A DNA stretch of 64,000 bases from Clostridia bacterium (GCA_017463865.1 JAFTOI010000035.1:1-64000), one strand, 5' to 3'; shown: positions 1-8,599, counted from the first letter of the stretch. Translations and numbers: made by a program. The notes: generated by a model not told the origin, from the letters alone.

Positions 1-261
1 GTATCTATGCGGCATAACCCCGCGCGCCGCAGTTGATTCTCTCCACTCGGGGCTACGCCCCTCATTCCGTTTCTCAACTGCGTTTCGCTACAGTTTGTTA
101 CATTTTGGATAACTATTGCAATTTGCTATTGCAATTTGCGGTTAAATTTTTAGTTTAACTGTTTTACGAGCACCCGCCATTGTCGCGGCGATTTCTTTTT
201 CAAATCGTGGCCGATTCGGCACATGCGCCCGCAGGCGCGGCAGCCTCAAGGAAATCCCTTC
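1..261. other. Intergenic start of window, no gene recognised
   Basis: No coding frame with a credible start or family match is visible. The stretch is more AT-rich than its surroundings around positions 100-165 and carries a short direct repeat built on ttgcaattt. It lies downstream of the minus-strand oxidoreductase gene, whose stop is at 262. No clear terminator hairpin with a T-run was identified. Confidence 0.5.
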
Positions 262-2019
262 TCAGTCGATGATGTCGCAGGCAAACAGGCGCGCCTCACC
301 TTCGCCCCACACGGCCTCTATCCTCAGCTCAACGGCAGCAGTGCCGTCGGGCAGCGGAATCTGCGGATGGGAGAGGTGATTTTCGGTCTCGCGAACGATC
401 AGCCGACGCCCGCCGTCGGCCGTCTCGGCCCAGACCTCGTAGGCCCGTACCAGATCAGCCGGCATCGAAAGCGGTTTGAAGTCCAGCCGACGGTGGGAGG
501 TCTGCGAATAGGGATTATTCACGCCGGTCGGGTTGATGGTGGTGCGGCTGTAGTCGGGGTCGAAGGCCAGGCGCAGCCGGGCGCCGCTGACCGGGGCAGG
601 CAGGGTCATGCGCAGCGGGTAATCTGGAACGATGTAGTTCCCCACCCCATCCAGCGGACGCTCCATACCGTTTTCGAGGATGTCACGCTCTTCATCGCTG
701 CACGAATAGGCGATGTCGGAGCGAGCCGGCCGACGGAATCCGGGCAGCCAGCAGCCGTCGTCCATGAGCTTGCGCTGGAGGAGCGGGATGGCACTCTCGT
801 ACACGCCGCGGGGCGACAGCCCCCGCTCCACCGCGATGGCCGCCGCTGTGCCGACCGCCTGCCCCATGAGGGCGCAGGTGGCCATGACGCGGGTCGAGCT
901 CATCGCCATGTGGGTGGCGCTGATGTTGCGGCCGGCGAAGAAGAGGTTTTCCACATTGGTCGAGTAAAGGACGCGGTAGGGGATGCCGTAGGGCGCGGCG
1001 ACGGGCGAATGGTTGGAGGTGTAGCCTGCGGCGTCGATGCCGGCAGGGTCGTGATTGTCCATCGTCCAGCCGCCGTAGGCGACGGTGTCAGCGAAAGGTG
1101 TGCCGACGGTCAGATCGTGCGCGGTGAGGATGTAGTCACCGATATAGCGGCGGGACTCGCGCTTGCCGGGCAGGAAGCCGATCCACTCCAGCTCCCAGTT
1201 CTCCGCGCCGTGATCGCCCCGGTTCTTGATGTGATCCCACACGCCCAGCGCGATGGCCAGCAGCCGGTCGCGGCAAGCCTCGGTGTCAGTGATGCCGTCA
1301 GCCGTGTCGCCGCCGACCTCGATCCACCAGAAGTTGATGCGGGAATTGACGCAGTCGTGCCGCTTCCCCTCGAGGCTGGCCTCGTCGGGGTAGCACTCGG
1401 CCCACGCGGGCGGAATGAATTTGACGGGGTGATCGGTCTCGCGTGCCTGCAGGAGGCAGGACATCCCCATGTGCTTGGCATCGGCTGTCTTGGGGGCCAT
1501 CGGCTCGCCGAACTCGTCACGGGCCTCGCGGCCTGTGACCCACTTCGCGCCGGTCAACGGCGCCAGGATGCTGTCGCCCGAGCAGTCGGCGAAGTATTTC
1601 GCACGGACGGTATGCCAGGTGTAGGTGGTCAGCTGCCAGCCGGTCACTGACATGATGCGGTTCCCGTCAGTCTCGGCATCGCAGACCGAGCAGTTGAAGA
1701 GAAGGGTAATGTTCGGCTCCTCGCGGAGCTTGCCGTAGAGCACGGTGTCCCACAGATGGGCGTTCATGTGCGGGTTGCGGTAGATATTCTCAAGATCGAG
1801 CTCGGCGATGATGCCGGACTCGCGATACTGTCCGCCCGCGCCCCGCACCCACATGCGGATTTCACTTGATGCGTTTCCGCCCGGCACGGGGCGATCGTGG
1901 ATCAGGATAACCTTCGCGCCGTGCCGGGCGGCGGCAAGGGCTGCGGCAATGCCGGCCAGCCCTGCGCCGATGACGCAGAGGTCGGTATCATGGACTTGAT
2001 GGTTAAGCTTTGTGTTCAT
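262..2019 (-). CDS. FAD-dependent oxidoreductase (FAD_oxidored type)
   Basis: A 585-residue flavoprotein. The N-terminal dinucleotide-binding glycine motif GAGLAG is at residues 18-23. It is followed by GGNASSEIRMW and DCSGDSILAPL, which are typical of the PF12831-type FAD oxidoreductases found in bacterial sugar-use loci. After about residue 440 comes a beta-rich C-terminal region that may be a galactose-binding-like sandwich. No signal peptide is seen, so it is probably cytoplasmic. The start at 2019 is chosen because the flavin fold begins just after it and a GGGAGA ribosome site precedes it. The frame is open further upstream, but that part overlaps the neighbouring gene. It lies 29 bases after the binding-protein gene and probably shares its transcript. 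It is a paralogue of the 22473-24290 product. The substrate is unknown; oxidation of a sugar or glycoside is an inference. Confidence 0.85.
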   Translation of the reverse strand: MNTKLNHQVHDTDLCVIGAGLAGIAAALAAARHGAKVILIHDRPVPGGNASSEIRMWVRGAGGQYRESGIIAELDLENIYRNPHMNAHLWDTVLYGKLREEPNITLLFNCSVCDAETDGNRIMSVTGWQLTTYTWHTVRAKYFADCSGDSILAPLTGAKWVTGREARDEFGEPMAPKTADAKHMGMSCLLQARETDHPVKFIPPAWAECYPDEASLEGKRHDCVNSRINFWWIEVGGDTADGITDTEACRDRLLAIALGVWDHIKNRGDHGAENWELEWIGFLPGKRESRRYIGDYILTAHDLTVGTPFADTVAYGGWTMDNHDPAGIDAAGYTSNHSPVAAPYGIPYRVLYSTNVENLFFAGRNISATHMAMSSTRVMATCALMGQAVGTAAAIAVERGLSPRGVYESAIPLLQRKLMDDGCWLPGFRRPARSDIAYSCSDEERDILENGMERPLDGVGNYIVPDYPLRMTLPAPVSGARLRLAFDPDYSRTTINPTGVNNPYSQTSHRRLDFKPLSMPADLVRAYEVWAETADGGRRLIVRETENHLSHPQIPLPDGTAAVELRIEAVWGEGEARLFACDIID

Positions 2020-2048
2020 CACACGGGTCTCCCGTTGGATCAATTTAT

Positions 2049-3521
2049 TCAGTCCTTGAGGGCGGCAAGGGTATCCTCGATATCGGCGTTGACCAGCTTC
2101 TCCAGCGTGGCGATGGTGCTGGACAGCGATGCCGACTTGTTTTCGATCAGCGCGGCGATCTTGTTCATGAAATCGCCCCACTTCCAGACGAAGCCAAGGT
2201 CGTAGACCTTGTTCTCCAGCGCCAGCTGGAGCATCTCGTAGGACTCCTCATCCCGAGCGAACTTGGCCGAGAAGCAGGTCTCGTAATACACGTCCATCAC
2301 ATGCTCATGGCTGTAGTGGGACAGAACTTCCAGCAATGCGCCGGTCTTATCGGCCTCTCCGTTGGTCAGCGGAACAAAGAAGACGGGCGCAGCCATATTC
2401 ACATGGGAGAGGTACTTCTCCTGTGCCTCATCATACTTCGGGGTAGGCAGGAAACCGAAATCATGGTCGAGGTCACGCAGATAGTTTCCGCCTGCCGAGA
2501 TGCACTGGGGCAGGAAGAGGGCCTGCTTGCCCGAGAAGAGGGCGGTAATGGCCTGCGCGTTCTTGAGGCCGTCGTAATCATTCAGGCTGAAGTAGTCATC
2601 GCCGTTGTAGATGGTCTGCAGGCGTTCAAACATGGTGCTGAACTTCTCACTCTTTGCAGACAGCTCGGGGGTGCCGTCGGCCTGAAGGGTGAAGGCGTTG
2701 AGGTCGGATGCGATGATGAAGGCGAAAATGGGGTCGGCGACGGGAACCGAGATCAGACCGTAGCGGTCGTTGTAGTCGTATTTGCTGTCACCGTTGAGGT
2801 CGTTTGTGACCTGCGCCATGTAGGTGGTCATCTGCTCCAGCGTCCACTTACCGTCACGGACGACCTGGTAAAGATCGGTAATGCCGACATCCCTGGCCAC
2901 TTCCTTGTCATAGATGATGCTGTAGAGGCAGTCGGCAGTGGTCAGCAACAGGTCGCCGACCAACATGTAGTTCTTGCCCATGACCGAAGTGTCCTCGATG
3001 AAGTCCTGGTCCCACCAGGGCATCTCGAGGTTGAGGCCGCCGACATCGTGGATGTCATAGAAATAGCCCTCGGCCGTCATCGAGCCCATCTCGCGGATGC
3101 GCTCCATGTAGAGGTGGTAGGTGCTGTCATTGGCCTGGCTGTTCTTGCGGATGACAGACTTGACGTCGGTGAAGCTCTCCTCCTCGATCTTCGCGCCGGT
3201 CTCGGCCTCAATCGTCGAGTTGCGCTTATAGAGCGCGTCGTTGAGTACGTCGCCGTTCATATCGGCCACGACAAAGGTGTTGTCCGACCAGGAGACCTTG
3301 CTCTGGTCAATCTTGGCAACATTGAGGGTAAAGCCGGTCAGGTCGGGATAGACGATCGGGGGCTCGGTGTCCTCGGGGACGGTCGTCTCAGGTGCCGCAG
3401 TAACAGCATTGACAGCACCGCCGACAGTGGTGTCGGCAGAACCGGCGGGATCATCACCGGCGCAGGCACAAGCCGTGACAAGCATCGCGGCAAGGAGAAT
3501 AATGGACATCACTTTACGCAT
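2049..3521 (-). CDS. Extracellular solute-binding lipoprotein (ABC type), orphan
   Basis: A 490-residue secreted lipoprotein. A short hydrophobic signal ends in the lipobox VTAC (Cys18), and a Thr/Ala/Pro-rich linker follows (residues about 25-55). The body resembles family-1 extracellular sugar-binding proteins and contains the conserved EMPWWDQ (about 166-172) and PKYDE motifs. Residues 241-252 form a 12-residue EF-hand-like loop (DLNGDSKYDYND) directly before RYG, so calcium binding is plausible. No ABC permease or ATPase gene lies nearby, so it would have to use a shared transporter encoded elsewhere or act as a surface binder. It is the first gene of an operon with the downstream oxidoreductase and sits behind an AraC gene. 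A perfect 18-base palindrome lies at its presumed transcription start. Confidence 0.85.
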   Translation of the reverse strand: MRKVMSIILLAAMLVTACACAGDDPAGSADTTVGGAVNAVTAAPETTVPEDTEPPIVYPDLTGFTLNVAKIDQSKVSWSDNTFVVADMNGDVLNDALYKRNSTIEAETGAKIEEESFTDVKSVIRKNSQANDSTYHLYMERIREMGSMTAEGYFYDIHDVGGLNLEMPWWDQDFIEDTSVMGKNYMLVGDLLLTTADCLYSIIYDKEVARDVGITDLYQVVRDGKWTLEQMTTYMAQVTNDLNGDSKYDYNDRYGLISVPVADPIFAFIIASDLNAFTLQADGTPELSAKSEKFSTMFERLQTIYNGDDYFSLNDYDGLKNAQAITALFSGKQALFLPQCISAGGNYLRDLDHDFGFLPTPKYDEAQEKYLSHVNMAAPVFFVPLTNGEADKTGALLEVLSHYSHEHVMDVYYETCFSAKFARDEESYEMLQLALENKVYDLGFVWKWGDFMNKIAALIENKSASLSSTIATLEKLVNADIEDTLAALKD

Positions 3522-3558
3522 AGGGATACTCCGTTCTATGGCATAGCCATTGCATATT

Positions 3559-3576
3559 TCAACGAAATTTCGTTGA
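3559..3576. promoter_or_regulatory. Perfect 18-bp palindrome, candidate operator
   Basis: TCAACGAAATTTCGTTGA reads identically on both strands. It lies just downstream of the minus-strand -10 candidate at 3585-3590 and 38 bases upstream of the lipoprotein start codon, where a repressor or activator site would act. The perfect symmetry suggests a LacI- or TetR-like dimer more than the adjacent AraC protein. The protein that binds it is unknown. Confidence 0.45.
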
Positions 3577-3584
3577 TTGTGTCC

Positions 3585-3613
3585 ATTATATCATGCCGAA
3601 ACACAAAAACAAA
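3585..3613 (-). promoter_or_regulatory. Promoter of lipoprotein-oxidoreductase operon
   Basis: The minus strand carries TATAAT (3590-3585) preceded at 17 bases by a poor -35 hexamer, TTTGTT. The weak -35 with a perfect -10 fits an activator-dependent promoter, such as one driven by the neighbouring AraC protein. Confidence 0.4.
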
Positions 3614-3649
3614 GGCAGCATTGTGATATCTATTTATGCAATTGTGATC

Positions 3650-4633
3650 TCAAAGCCGGAAACTCCCGCCCTTTTTCAGCTGCGCACGGTAAGCCGACGG
3701 GGTGAGGCCGGTAAATTGCCGGAACTGCTTGATATAGGATGACATATTGTGAAAGCCGGACAGCGCCGCCGCTTCCTCTACGCTGATGCCCTCCCCCAGC
3801 AGAGCGCAGTTGTGCAGAAGCTTACGCCGGATGATGTATTCGTAGAGGGGCGTGTTGTAATATTTCCGGAACACCCGGGTGATGTATTCCCGGCTGTAGA
3901 AGAACCGTTCGGCCAGGTCGGAAACCGAGCGGATGTTGATGTATTCCTCGTCGATGTACTGCTTGATGGTACAGATAAACTCGGGCGCTTCGGCGGGCAG
4001 CGCACGCTGGCTTTCGGCCTGTTCGGCGGCCATGCTCAGCATAAGGAAAAGCTCGGACAGCGTTAGCCAGGCCTGGGAGGCTGAGTAGGGTGTATCCTCC
4101 TGCAGCTGCCGCTCTGCCTGGGCGGCCAGCTGCAGGAGGCGGTGCATCTGCTCGCCGCTGATTTGCAGGCAGAGGGACGAGAGATCCTCCCCCTGCCCGA
4201 CGCGCTGAAGAAAATCCATCACCCGGCTGTCCGGGAAGGCAGTCATCAGCAGATCGGGAACAAAGAGGAGCACATACCGGTCGTAGCGGGTCGGCTGCTG
4301 CGGACGATACAGATGCATGACATTCGGCGCAGTGACAATCGCCGCGCCCCGCCCGACCGTCACATGACAGCGGTTGGCGATGTACTGCATCCCCTCCCCG
4401 CCGACGCAGATGACCAGCTCGAAGTAACGATGCAGATGGAGCTTTCCGGTGAAATGCACACCGGCAGACTGTGAATTGACAAACTCGGTAATCCGGTGGG
4501 CAAACACCAAACGGTCGCTCAGCAGATAGTCGACCCAGCCGCCGCGCACATTGCGGTAGGCTTCGACATGCGTCAGCTCGGTCCAGCGGATCGTACTGCC
4601 CCTTTCCTGATTCCACTCCACGATCTTTCGCAT
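3650..4633 (-). CDS. AraC family transcriptional regulator
   Basis: A 327-residue regulator. An N-terminal cupin-type sugar-sensing domain contains the HLHRYFELVICVGGEG stretch. The C-terminal double helix-turn-helix (about residues 225-320) has the family signature ending in SGFHNMSSYIKQFRQFTGLTPSAYR. The start at 4633 is chosen for the GGAGG site 6-7 bases upstream; 19 further in-frame codons upstream lack such a site. It lies upstream of the lipoprotein operon on the same strand and divergently from the oxidoreductase gene at 4768, so it probably controls one or both. The inducer is probably a sugar but cannot be read from sequence. Confidence 0.88.
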   Translation of the reverse strand: MRKIVEWNQERGSTIRWTELTHVEAYRNVRGGWVDYLLSDRLVFAHRITEFVNSQSAGVHFTGKLHLHRYFELVICVGGEGMQYIANRCHVTVGRGAAIVTAPNVMHLYRPQQPTRYDRYVLLFVPDLLMTAFPDSRVMDFLQRVGQGEDLSSLCLQISGEQMHRLLQLAAQAERQLQEDTPYSASQAWLTLSELFLMLSMAAEQAESQRALPAEAPEFICTIKQYIDEEYINIRSVSDLAERFFYSREYITRVFRKYYNTPLYEYIIRRKLLHNCALLGEGISVEEAAALSGFHNMSSYIKQFRQFTGLTPSAYRAQLKKGGSFRL

Positions 4634-4684
4634 GCCTTTCCTCCATTCTGTCACAATTGCGCAAAAATTCCCCCAAAAATGACC

Positions 4685-4713
4685 TTCCATTTTGCGTTTT
4701 GGTGTGGTATAAT
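4685..4713 (+). promoter_or_regulatory. Extended -10 promoter of FAD oxidoreductase gene
   Basis: TATAAT at 4708-4713 is preceded by TG at 4705-4706, giving an extended -10. The -35 position (TTCCAT, 17 bases away) is weak. It drives the plus-strand gene at 4768 and lies in the divergent spacer with the AraC gene, again suggesting activation. Confidence 0.5.
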
Positions 4714-4767
4714 TAGACTATATCACAAAATCCGGCTTCTGTCAAGCCTGTATTCGGGAGGAAAATC

Positions 4768-6213
4768 ATGGCAGAATTTATCTACAAAAAATCAATTCCC
4801 GCCGACCTCACAGCCGATGTGCTCGTCATCGGCGGCGGGCCGGCCGGGCTTTGCGCGGCCGTCGCGGCGGCGCGAAACGGCGCCGACACCCTGCTCATCG
4901 AGCAGAACGGCTACTGCGGCGGCATGGCGACGGCGGGGCTGGTCGCGCCCTTCATGACCTGCTATGACAGCGGCGGCACGACCATGCTCATCCGCGGCCT
5001 GTTCGAAGAGGTCGTCGACCGGCTCGTCGCCGTCGGCGGCGCCATCCACCCGTCGCAGGTGACCTCGCCCTCCAGCTTTACCTCCTACATCAAAAACGGC
5101 CACAACCATGTCACCCCCTTCCGCGTCGAATCCCTCAAGCGCATCGCCGACGAGATGCTGATCGAGAGCGGCGTGCGCATCCTCTACCACACCACCTTCG
5201 TTGACGTGGTCACCGAGGGAGAGCGCGTCGCGCAGGTCATCGTCGCCATGAAGGACGGCCTGCACGCCATCACGACCAAGATGGTCATCGACTGCTCGGG
5301 CGACGGCGACTGCGCTGCTGCCGCCGGCGTGCCCTATCAGATGGGCAACGGCGCGGGGCGCATCCAGCCCGCGACCATGTTCTTCCGCATCGGCGGGGTC
5401 GATCTGGCAAAGGTCGACGCCGACATCGCGGCCAACCGCGACAACTTCTACCGCAAGGACGGCGTCAACTACCGTTCGCTGCACTGGTGGGTCGAGAAGG
5501 CCCGCCAGGCCGGTGACTGGACGCTCGACCGTGTATCCATCGGCCTCTTCCGGGGCGTCGACGAGGACGAGTGGAGCATCAACACCTCCCGCATCATGGG
5601 GGTGGACGGCACCGATTCGGCCAGCCTGACGCGGGGGGAGATCATCGGCCGGGAGCAGGTCGAGGAGATCTTCCGCTTCTTAGTCAAGTATGTCCCCGGC
5701 TTTGAAAATGCCCGCCTGCTGCAGACGGGCGCAACGCTGGGCATCCGCGAGACCCGCCACATCGCCGGCATCCGCACACTGACCACCGACGATGTCCTCG
5801 CCTGCCGCGTTCCTGACGACGCGATCATGATCGCCGCCAACGCGGTCGATGTGCATGGCCGCTACGGCCCGCGCTCGAATGAGTACATCACCCTCGCCCC
5901 CAACCATTGCTACGGCGTGCCCTACGGCACGATGGCGGCGGTCAACTTCGCCAATCTGCTGGTCGCCGGCCGCTGCATCTCGGCAGAAAGCGATGCCGCA
6001 GGCGCGATCCGGGTCATGCCCCCCTGCATGGGGCTGGGGCAGGCCGCCGGCACAGCCGCCGCTATGGCCGCAGCGTCGGGCGCCGATCTGCGTGAGCTGA
6101 ACGTCGCCGCCCTGCGCGACCGTCTGCGTGAACAGAATGTCATGCTGGACGAGGAATTTATTGCCAATAACAACGCAAATCCCGCTGAAGTCTGCACCGC
6201 CGGGTGCATGTGA
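4768..6213 (+). CDS. FAD-dependent oxidoreductase
   Basis: A 481-residue flavoprotein with the N-terminal motif GGGPAG (residues 22-27), then GYCGGMATAGLVAPF, an internal DCSGDGDCAAAAG, and the C-terminal FAD-closing segment with AGRCISAESDAAGAIRVMP and GLGQAAGTAAA. It belongs to the same broad PF12831 superfamily as the products at 262 and 22473, but to a shorter branch without the C-terminal beta-sandwich. A GGAGG ribosome site precedes the ATG. The next gene starts 12 bases after its stop, so the two are co-transcribed. The substrate is unknown. Its position beside an AraC gene and next to a transporter suggests a sugar or cyclitol derivative. Confidence 0.85.
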   Translation: MAEFIYKKSIPADLTADVLVIGGGPAGLCAAVAAARNGADTLLIEQNGYCGGMATAGLVAPFMTCYDSGGTTMLIRGLFEEVVDRLVAVGGAIHPSQVTSPSSFTSYIKNGHNHVTPFRVESLKRIADEMLIESGVRILYHTTFVDVVTEGERVAQVIVAMKDGLHAITTKMVIDCSGDGDCAAAAGVPYQMGNGAGRIQPATMFFRIGGVDLAKVDADIAANRDNFYRKDGVNYRSLHWWVEKARQAGDWTLDRVSIGLFRGVDEDEWSINTSRIMGVDGTDSASLTRGEIIGREQVEEIFRFLVKYVPGFENARLLQTGATLGIRETRHIAGIRTLTTDDVLACRVPDDAIMIAANAVDVHGRYGPRSNEYITLAPNHCYGVPYGTMAAVNFANLLVAGRCISAESDAAGAIRVMPPCMGLGQAAGTAAAMAAASGADLRELNVAALRDRLREQNVMLDEEFIANNNANPAEVCTAGCM

Positions 6214-6224
6214 GGAGGAAAATC

Positions 6225-7169
6225 ATGCTTTTTCCGCAAACCGAGCTTTTTATGGAATTCGAGAACCCCACCGAGCGCGTCTATGGCGTGCGCCGGTCTG
6301 TGCAGGGCTTCTCGGTCTGGGGGGATTGGGCCTTTGTGCTCTTCCACTCGGGCATCTGCGCGGTCTATGACCTCATCACCCGTGATCCCGCGCCCATCGA
6401 GGTTTTCAAGCTTGCCTCCTATCACGACGGTGAGCCAGACAAGCGCTACGCCAACCACGCAAACGATCTGATGTTTGGCGGCACCCTCGATGGTGCGCCG
6501 CTGATGTACATCACTGCCGGCAACAGCGGCGAGGCCGACGAACATGGCTGGATCGCCTACTGCGCGGTCGAGGCGCTGGACATTACCCGTGACGACGCGG
6601 GAAAGCCGCATTTTTCGACGCGGCTGGTGCAATCCATCTATTATAAAGATGAACAAATTGTAAATTCCCCCTATCAAACGCCCGGCTGGGGCTGGCCGGC
6701 GTCGCTCTGCGACACCGAGCGCGGCGAGTACGTCATGCTCTCGGCCCGCTACCGCACCACCAAGGACTTCGTTGACCGGTACAACGACAACAACTACATC
6801 ATCACCCGCTTCCCCCTGCCCGAGATCAAGCCCGGCAATGAGGTTGTCACCCTCACCCGCGCCGACATCATCGGTCAGTTCGAGGCGCCCTACGACATTC
6901 TCGCGACGCAGGGCGGTACCATCCACGATGGAAAGCTCTACTACACCTACGGCTTCGGCAAGGTGGGCTATCCCATCGGCATGCGGGTGTTTGATCTGCG
7001 CGAGGAGAAGCTGACCGCGCGGGTGGATTTCTCGTTTACGCCGTTCGGGAACATCGAGATCGAGTGCTGTGCCATGTACGGCGGCAGGCTGCTGGTCAAC
7101 ACGCAGTCGCCGAAGGGGACGACGACGGGGGATATCTATGCGCTGGATCCGGCGGCGTTGGTCGAGTAA
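6225..7169 (+). CDS. Uncharacterised beta-propeller-like protein
   Basis: A 314-residue protein without a recognised family signature. It has repeated beta-strand-rich segments with Gly-Asp-Trp and Tyr-rich turns (WGDWAFVLFHSG, GWGWPASLCD, HDGKLYYTYGFG), which suggests a propeller fold of the kind found in sugar-binding or lyase-associated proteins. No signal peptide or membrane segment is seen, so it is probably cytoplasmic. The start at 6225 is chosen for the GAGGAGG site. The longer frame from 6204 would overlap the oxidoreductase stop. Tight coupling to the upstream oxidoreductase suggests a shared pathway, possibly a partner or the next enzymatic step. The function is unknown. Confidence 0.7.
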   Translation: MLFPQTELFMEFENPTERVYGVRRSVQGFSVWGDWAFVLFHSGICAVYDLITRDPAPIEVFKLASYHDGEPDKRYANHANDLMFGGTLDGAPLMYITAGNSGEADEHGWIAYCAVEALDITRDDAGKPHFSTRLVQSIYYKDEQIVNSPYQTPGWGWPASLCDTERGEYVMLSARYRTTKDFVDRYNDNNYIITRFPLPEIKPGNEVVTLTRADIIGQFEAPYDILATQGGTIHDGKLYYTYGFGKVGYPIGMRVFDLREEKLTARVDFSFTPFGNIEIECCAMYGGRLLVNTQSPKGTTTGDIYALDPAALVE

Positions 7170-7184
7170 TCCCCATATTTGATT

Positions 7185-7222
7185 AAAAAACAGCCCCGAA
7201 ACATGTGTTTCGGGGCTGTTTT
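7185..7222. terminator. Bidirectional rho-independent terminator
   Basis: The arms CAGCCCCGAAACA (7191-7203) and TGTTTCGGGGCTG (7206-7218) are perfectly complementary. They are flanked by six A on the left and four T on the right, so the hairpin serves both the plus-strand gene ending at 7169 and the convergent MFS gene ending at 7239. Confidence 0.9.
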
Positions 7223-7238
7223 GGGGAACCAGGGCGCA

Positions 7239-8450
7239 TCATTTTGCCCCCGGCGTGCGGCGTCCGCGGCGCGGGATGGAGATCAGTGCGCCGACGGCGA
7301 CCAGGGCGAACCAGACGAGGATCAGCTTCCCCCAGCCGATCTGCGCGACGGCGTTGGCGAAGAGGGTGGTGGACAGGCCGGCGGCCATGTAGCTGACGAA
7401 GTCGATAAATCCTGTGGCGCTGGAGACCATGCCGGTATCGCGCAGGCTGGGGCAGTAGCGGCTGAACAGCATCGACGCGGCGATGTTCGACGACATGATG
7501 GCGATGACGAGGAGGATGATATTCAGCACCGGCTGCTTGATGAAAAACACCGCAAGGAAGGCAATGGCTGACGCGGTGAAGCCGACAAAGATGGTCAGAT
7601 CCATATCCCGGCCGAGCCGCTCATAGAGGAAGACGGCGACGAAGGTGGTCATCGAGATAATGAAGGTGGTGACGGTGAAGACGCCCGCCGCGGTCTGGGT
7701 GGGGAAGCCGAGGTATTGTGCGATGTAGGTGGGCAGCCAGAAGACGACGGCGGTGCGGACGACGCCGGTGATGATCGAGATCAGTGTGAACTTGACGATG
7801 CGGTGCTCGATGAGCACCTTCAGCTTCAGCGCTCCCTTGGCCTGTGCCTTGTACTGGCCGTAGCGGACGACGCCCGTCCGCTCGAAGTGCAGGAAGATGG
7901 CGAAGCAGAGCGCGCCCATCACCAGCAGCGCAGCGCTGCTGACCGAGTAGACCGTCTGCCAGGCGAACAGCGACGCCAGCACGCCGGCCAGGGGCGTACC
8001 GAGGAAGGAGGCAAAGGTATAGCCGAGGCTGCACCGCGTGGCGTAGATCGGTTCGGTGTTCTCGGCGACAACCTTAGTCATGGGGGCGTAGATCATGGCC
8101 AGGAAAAAGCCGATCATGCCGCAGGTGAGCTGCGCCGCCGTCTCATGGGCGAGGAGGAGGGGAAAGAGCGCGTTGCAGAGACCAGCGAGGATGAGGCCGA
8201 ATGAGATCATATACCGCGCCTTGACGCGATTGCCGATGAAGCCGTTGATCAGCTGACCGCAGGCGTAGAACATGAAGAAAAGCGACGATACGCGGCCGAT
8301 ATATTCGTTGGTATACAGCCCGCTCTCGACGATCTGGGGAGTGACGGCGCTGAGGATGTTGCGCGCGATGTAGACACCGAGATAGGAGGACGAGCAGAGG
8401 GTGCCGATCGCGACGGCGCTGCGGACCTTGGGGTCTTTGAAGAGATGCAT
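7239..8450 (-). CDS. MFS transporter, organophosphate/sugar-phosphate-like
   Basis: A 403-residue integral membrane carrier with about 12 hydrophobic segments. The N-terminal half contains the MFS loop region NGFIGNRVKARYMIS and the segment MIYAPMTKVVAENTEP, typical of the GlpT/UhpC/hexuronate-type branches. It probably imports an organic anion or sugar phosphate by proton or phosphate coupling; the substrate is not readable. It is monocistronic, with its own strong promoter (8485-8513) and a palindrome around the start site. It is the only complete transporter gene in the first 12 kb, so it may supply the product of the neighbouring PHP phosphoesterase or the oxidoreductases. Confidence 0.85.
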   Translation of the reverse strand: MHLFKDPKVRSAVAIGTLCSSSYLGVYIARNILSAVTPQIVESGLYTNEYIGRVSSLFFMFYACGQLINGFIGNRVKARYMISFGLILAGLCNALFPLLLAHETAAQLTCGMIGFFLAMIYAPMTKVVAENTEPIYATRCSLGYTFASFLGTPLAGVLASLFAWQTVYSVSSAALLVMGALCFAIFLHFERTGVVRYGQYKAQAKGALKLKVLIEHRIVKFTLISIITGVVRTAVVFWLPTYIAQYLGFPTQTAAGVFTVTTFIISMTTFVAVFLYERLGRDMDLTIFVGFTASAIAFLAVFFIKQPVLNIILLVIAIMSSNIAASMLFSRYCPSLRDTGMVSSATGFIDFVSYMAAGLSTTLFANAVAQIGWGKLILVWFALVAVGALISIPRRGRRTPGAK

Positions 8451-8463
8451 GGAATTCCTCCGG

Positions 8464-8477
8464 GGGTAATTTTACCC
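8464..8477. promoter_or_regulatory. Palindromic operator candidate of MFS gene
   Basis: GGGTAATTTTACCC is a 14-base interrupted palindrome (GGGTAA, two T, TTACCC). It lies about 8 bases downstream of the minus-strand -10 box and 14 bases before the start codon, overlapping the transcription start and leader. The placement fits a repressor site. Confidence 0.45.
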
Positions 8478-8484
8478 GAAAAGG

Positions 8485-8513
8485 AGTATACCACAAATCG
8501 ACCGTATTGTCAA
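8485..8513 (-). promoter_or_regulatory. Sigma-70 type promoter of MFS gene
   Basis: On the minus strand there is a consensus TTGACA (8513-8508), a 17-base spacer and TATACT (8490-8485). The strength suggests that control is by repression at the adjacent palindrome. Confidence 0.85.
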
Positions 8514-8537
8514 TTGGCCAAAATGGCGGATTTCGGC

Positions 8538-8566
8538 TTGACAAGGCGGCCGAAGCGTGGCATAAT
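8538..8566 (+). promoter_or_regulatory. Promoter of PHP phosphoesterase gene
   Basis: TTGACA (8538-8543), a 17-base spacer and CATAAT (8561-8566) lie 34 bases before the ATG at 8600. It is back-to-back with the MFS promoter. Confidence 0.85.
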
Positions 8567-8599
8567 AGGGATATCAAACCGCACAGAAAGGGAGACACC

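Noticed and set aside
223..1650. Open frame of about 475 codons on the plus strand
   Set aside because: Antisense to the FAD oxidoreductase gene, whose flavin motifs are unambiguous.
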